The notes under the pieces are model-generated. The model was not told where the DNA came from and did no database searches. It saw only the letters and a program-made list of their open reading frames with translations. A stretch of DNA of 64,000 bases from a virus. Shown one piece after another: positions 63,477 through 64,000 of the stretch (position 1 is its first letter; each line of letters begins with the position of its first letter). The DNA is taken from positions 1 to 64,000 of the IMG/VR virus record IMGVR_UViG_3300009103_002144. One strand, given 5' to 3'. The position numbers and the translations under genes are program-made.

Positions 63477-64000
63477 GTATTTCCTCAATAGAAGCAATTA
63501 CGTCTCGTATCCCTTCTTCTAATGTTAATTTTGGCTTCCAGTATTGTAGGATATATTCATCTGGAGGGACATCAACAAGCTTTTGCACTGTATCCTCTTT
63601 GGTACCAGGAATGACAGGAACATTTCCGCATATTGAAGAGACAATGTTCGCTATCTCTCTTATACTCGTCCACTCAAAATTTGTCACATCCAAAGACTGA
63701 CCTGCAAAACGTGATGGGTCTTTACTTATCATGTACAGCGCCCTTGAGCAGTCTTCAGCATGCAAAAATTGTCTGGTCTCCTCTCCGTTTGTAAGCATCT
63801 CTATCTTACCTTCTTGTTGGGCCTTCAAAGCGAAGTCTGTTATTACGTGCGCTTTTTGTAAATCTCTTTCAGGACCATATACATTCCAAAATCGGGTGAT
63901 CGTTCCACCCATTGAAATTGTAAGTCGTTCACCAATAAATTTCAAACCACCATACGTTGAGTGCTTCATGTCTGCCATTTGACTTGAAGCAAAAAGGAAC
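63460..64000 (-). CDS. NAD-dependent sugar epimerase/dehydratase, partial (N-terminus off the right edge)
   Basis: The frame is open to the right edge, so the Met at 63978 is internal: the upstream residues FLFASSQ continue the fold. Visible are the catalytic S/Y/K region (ASSQMADMKHSTYGGLKFIG), then RFWNVYGPERD, HVITDFALKAQ, TNGEETRQFLHAEDC and a C-terminal PPDEYIL/KPKLTLEEGIRDVI. The NAD-binding N-terminus lies outside. This fits a UDP- or GDP-sugar 4-epimerase or related enzyme; substrate cannot be decided. It leads the sugar cluster and overlaps the StrG-like gene. Confidence 0.9.
   Translation of the reverse strand, partial: FLFASSQMADMKHSTYGGLKFIGERLTISMGGTITRFWNVYGPERDLQKAHVITDFALKAQQEGKIEMLTNGEETRQFLHAEDCSRALYMISKDPSRFAGQSLDVTNFEWTSIREIANIVSSICGNVPVIPGTKEDTVQKLVDVPPDEYILQYWKPKLTLEEGIRDVIASIEEIHGKVL

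Noticed and set aside
1-64000. tRNA genes or rRNA
   Set aside because: No intergenic gap is long enough for most, and no cloverleaf or conserved T-loop pattern was noticed in the gaps that exist.

Overview
The window reads as 64 kb from the late region of a large, lytic, contractile-tailed bacteriophage (myovirus) distantly related to T4. All supported genes lie on the minus strand, so transcription runs from position 64000 towards 1. Genes are tightly packed, many overlap by 1 to 14 bases, and no gap exceeds about 135 bases. No tRNA, integrase, CRISPR array or insertion sequence was seen. The T4 relationship rests on recognisable homologues: late sigma factor (gp55 type), baseplate gp5, gp25 and gp6 types, large terminase (gp17), portal (gp20), prohead protease (gp21), primase and gp46/47. 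The style of the fibre proteins (Gly/Ser-rich, LamG-rich, very long) resembles marine phages known mostly from metagenomes. The host cannot be read from the sequence.

Layout in transcription order. 64000-57500: a nucleotide-sugar and glycan block, with a partial sugar epimerase, a StrG-like oxygenase, GDP-fucose synthase, GDP-mannose dehydratase, a RecB/Cas4-like nuclease and two GT4 glycosyltransferases. 57511-49952: a small membrane protein, the late sigma factor, a helical protein, then the baseplate set (hub gp5-like, gp25, gp6, a 518-residue protein). 49952-25048: very large structural proteins (1225, 670, 2615, 2161, 725 and 763 aa) carrying LamG-like domains and beta-repeat fibre modules. 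The 763-aa gene has its own AT-rich leader and a strong terminator. 24915-10576: a second structural block of eight proteins (187, 313, 843, 1257, 598, 236, 447 and 863 aa) with FN3-like and LamG-like domains and shared end modules; several have no recognisable function. 10576-5673: RuvC-like resolvase, DnaG-type primase, a single-chain Mre11-Rad50 (SbcD-SbcC) fusion and a Cys-rich small protein. 5669-1: head and packaging (small protein, terminase, portal, a helical protein, prohead protease, start of another structural gene).

How they work together: the sigma factor would switch on late transcription. Terminase, portal and protease build and fill the head, and the recombination genes would prepare concatemeric DNA for packaging. 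The baseplate and long fibre genes form the adsorption apparatus. The sugar genes could supply GDP-fucose or a related sugar to modify host surface glycans, virion proteins or DNA. T4 sheath and tube genes (gp18/gp19) are absent from between terminase and portal, so they must lie elsewhere. The least explained parts are the 10.6-24.9 kb structural block and the 2615- and 2161-residue proteins.
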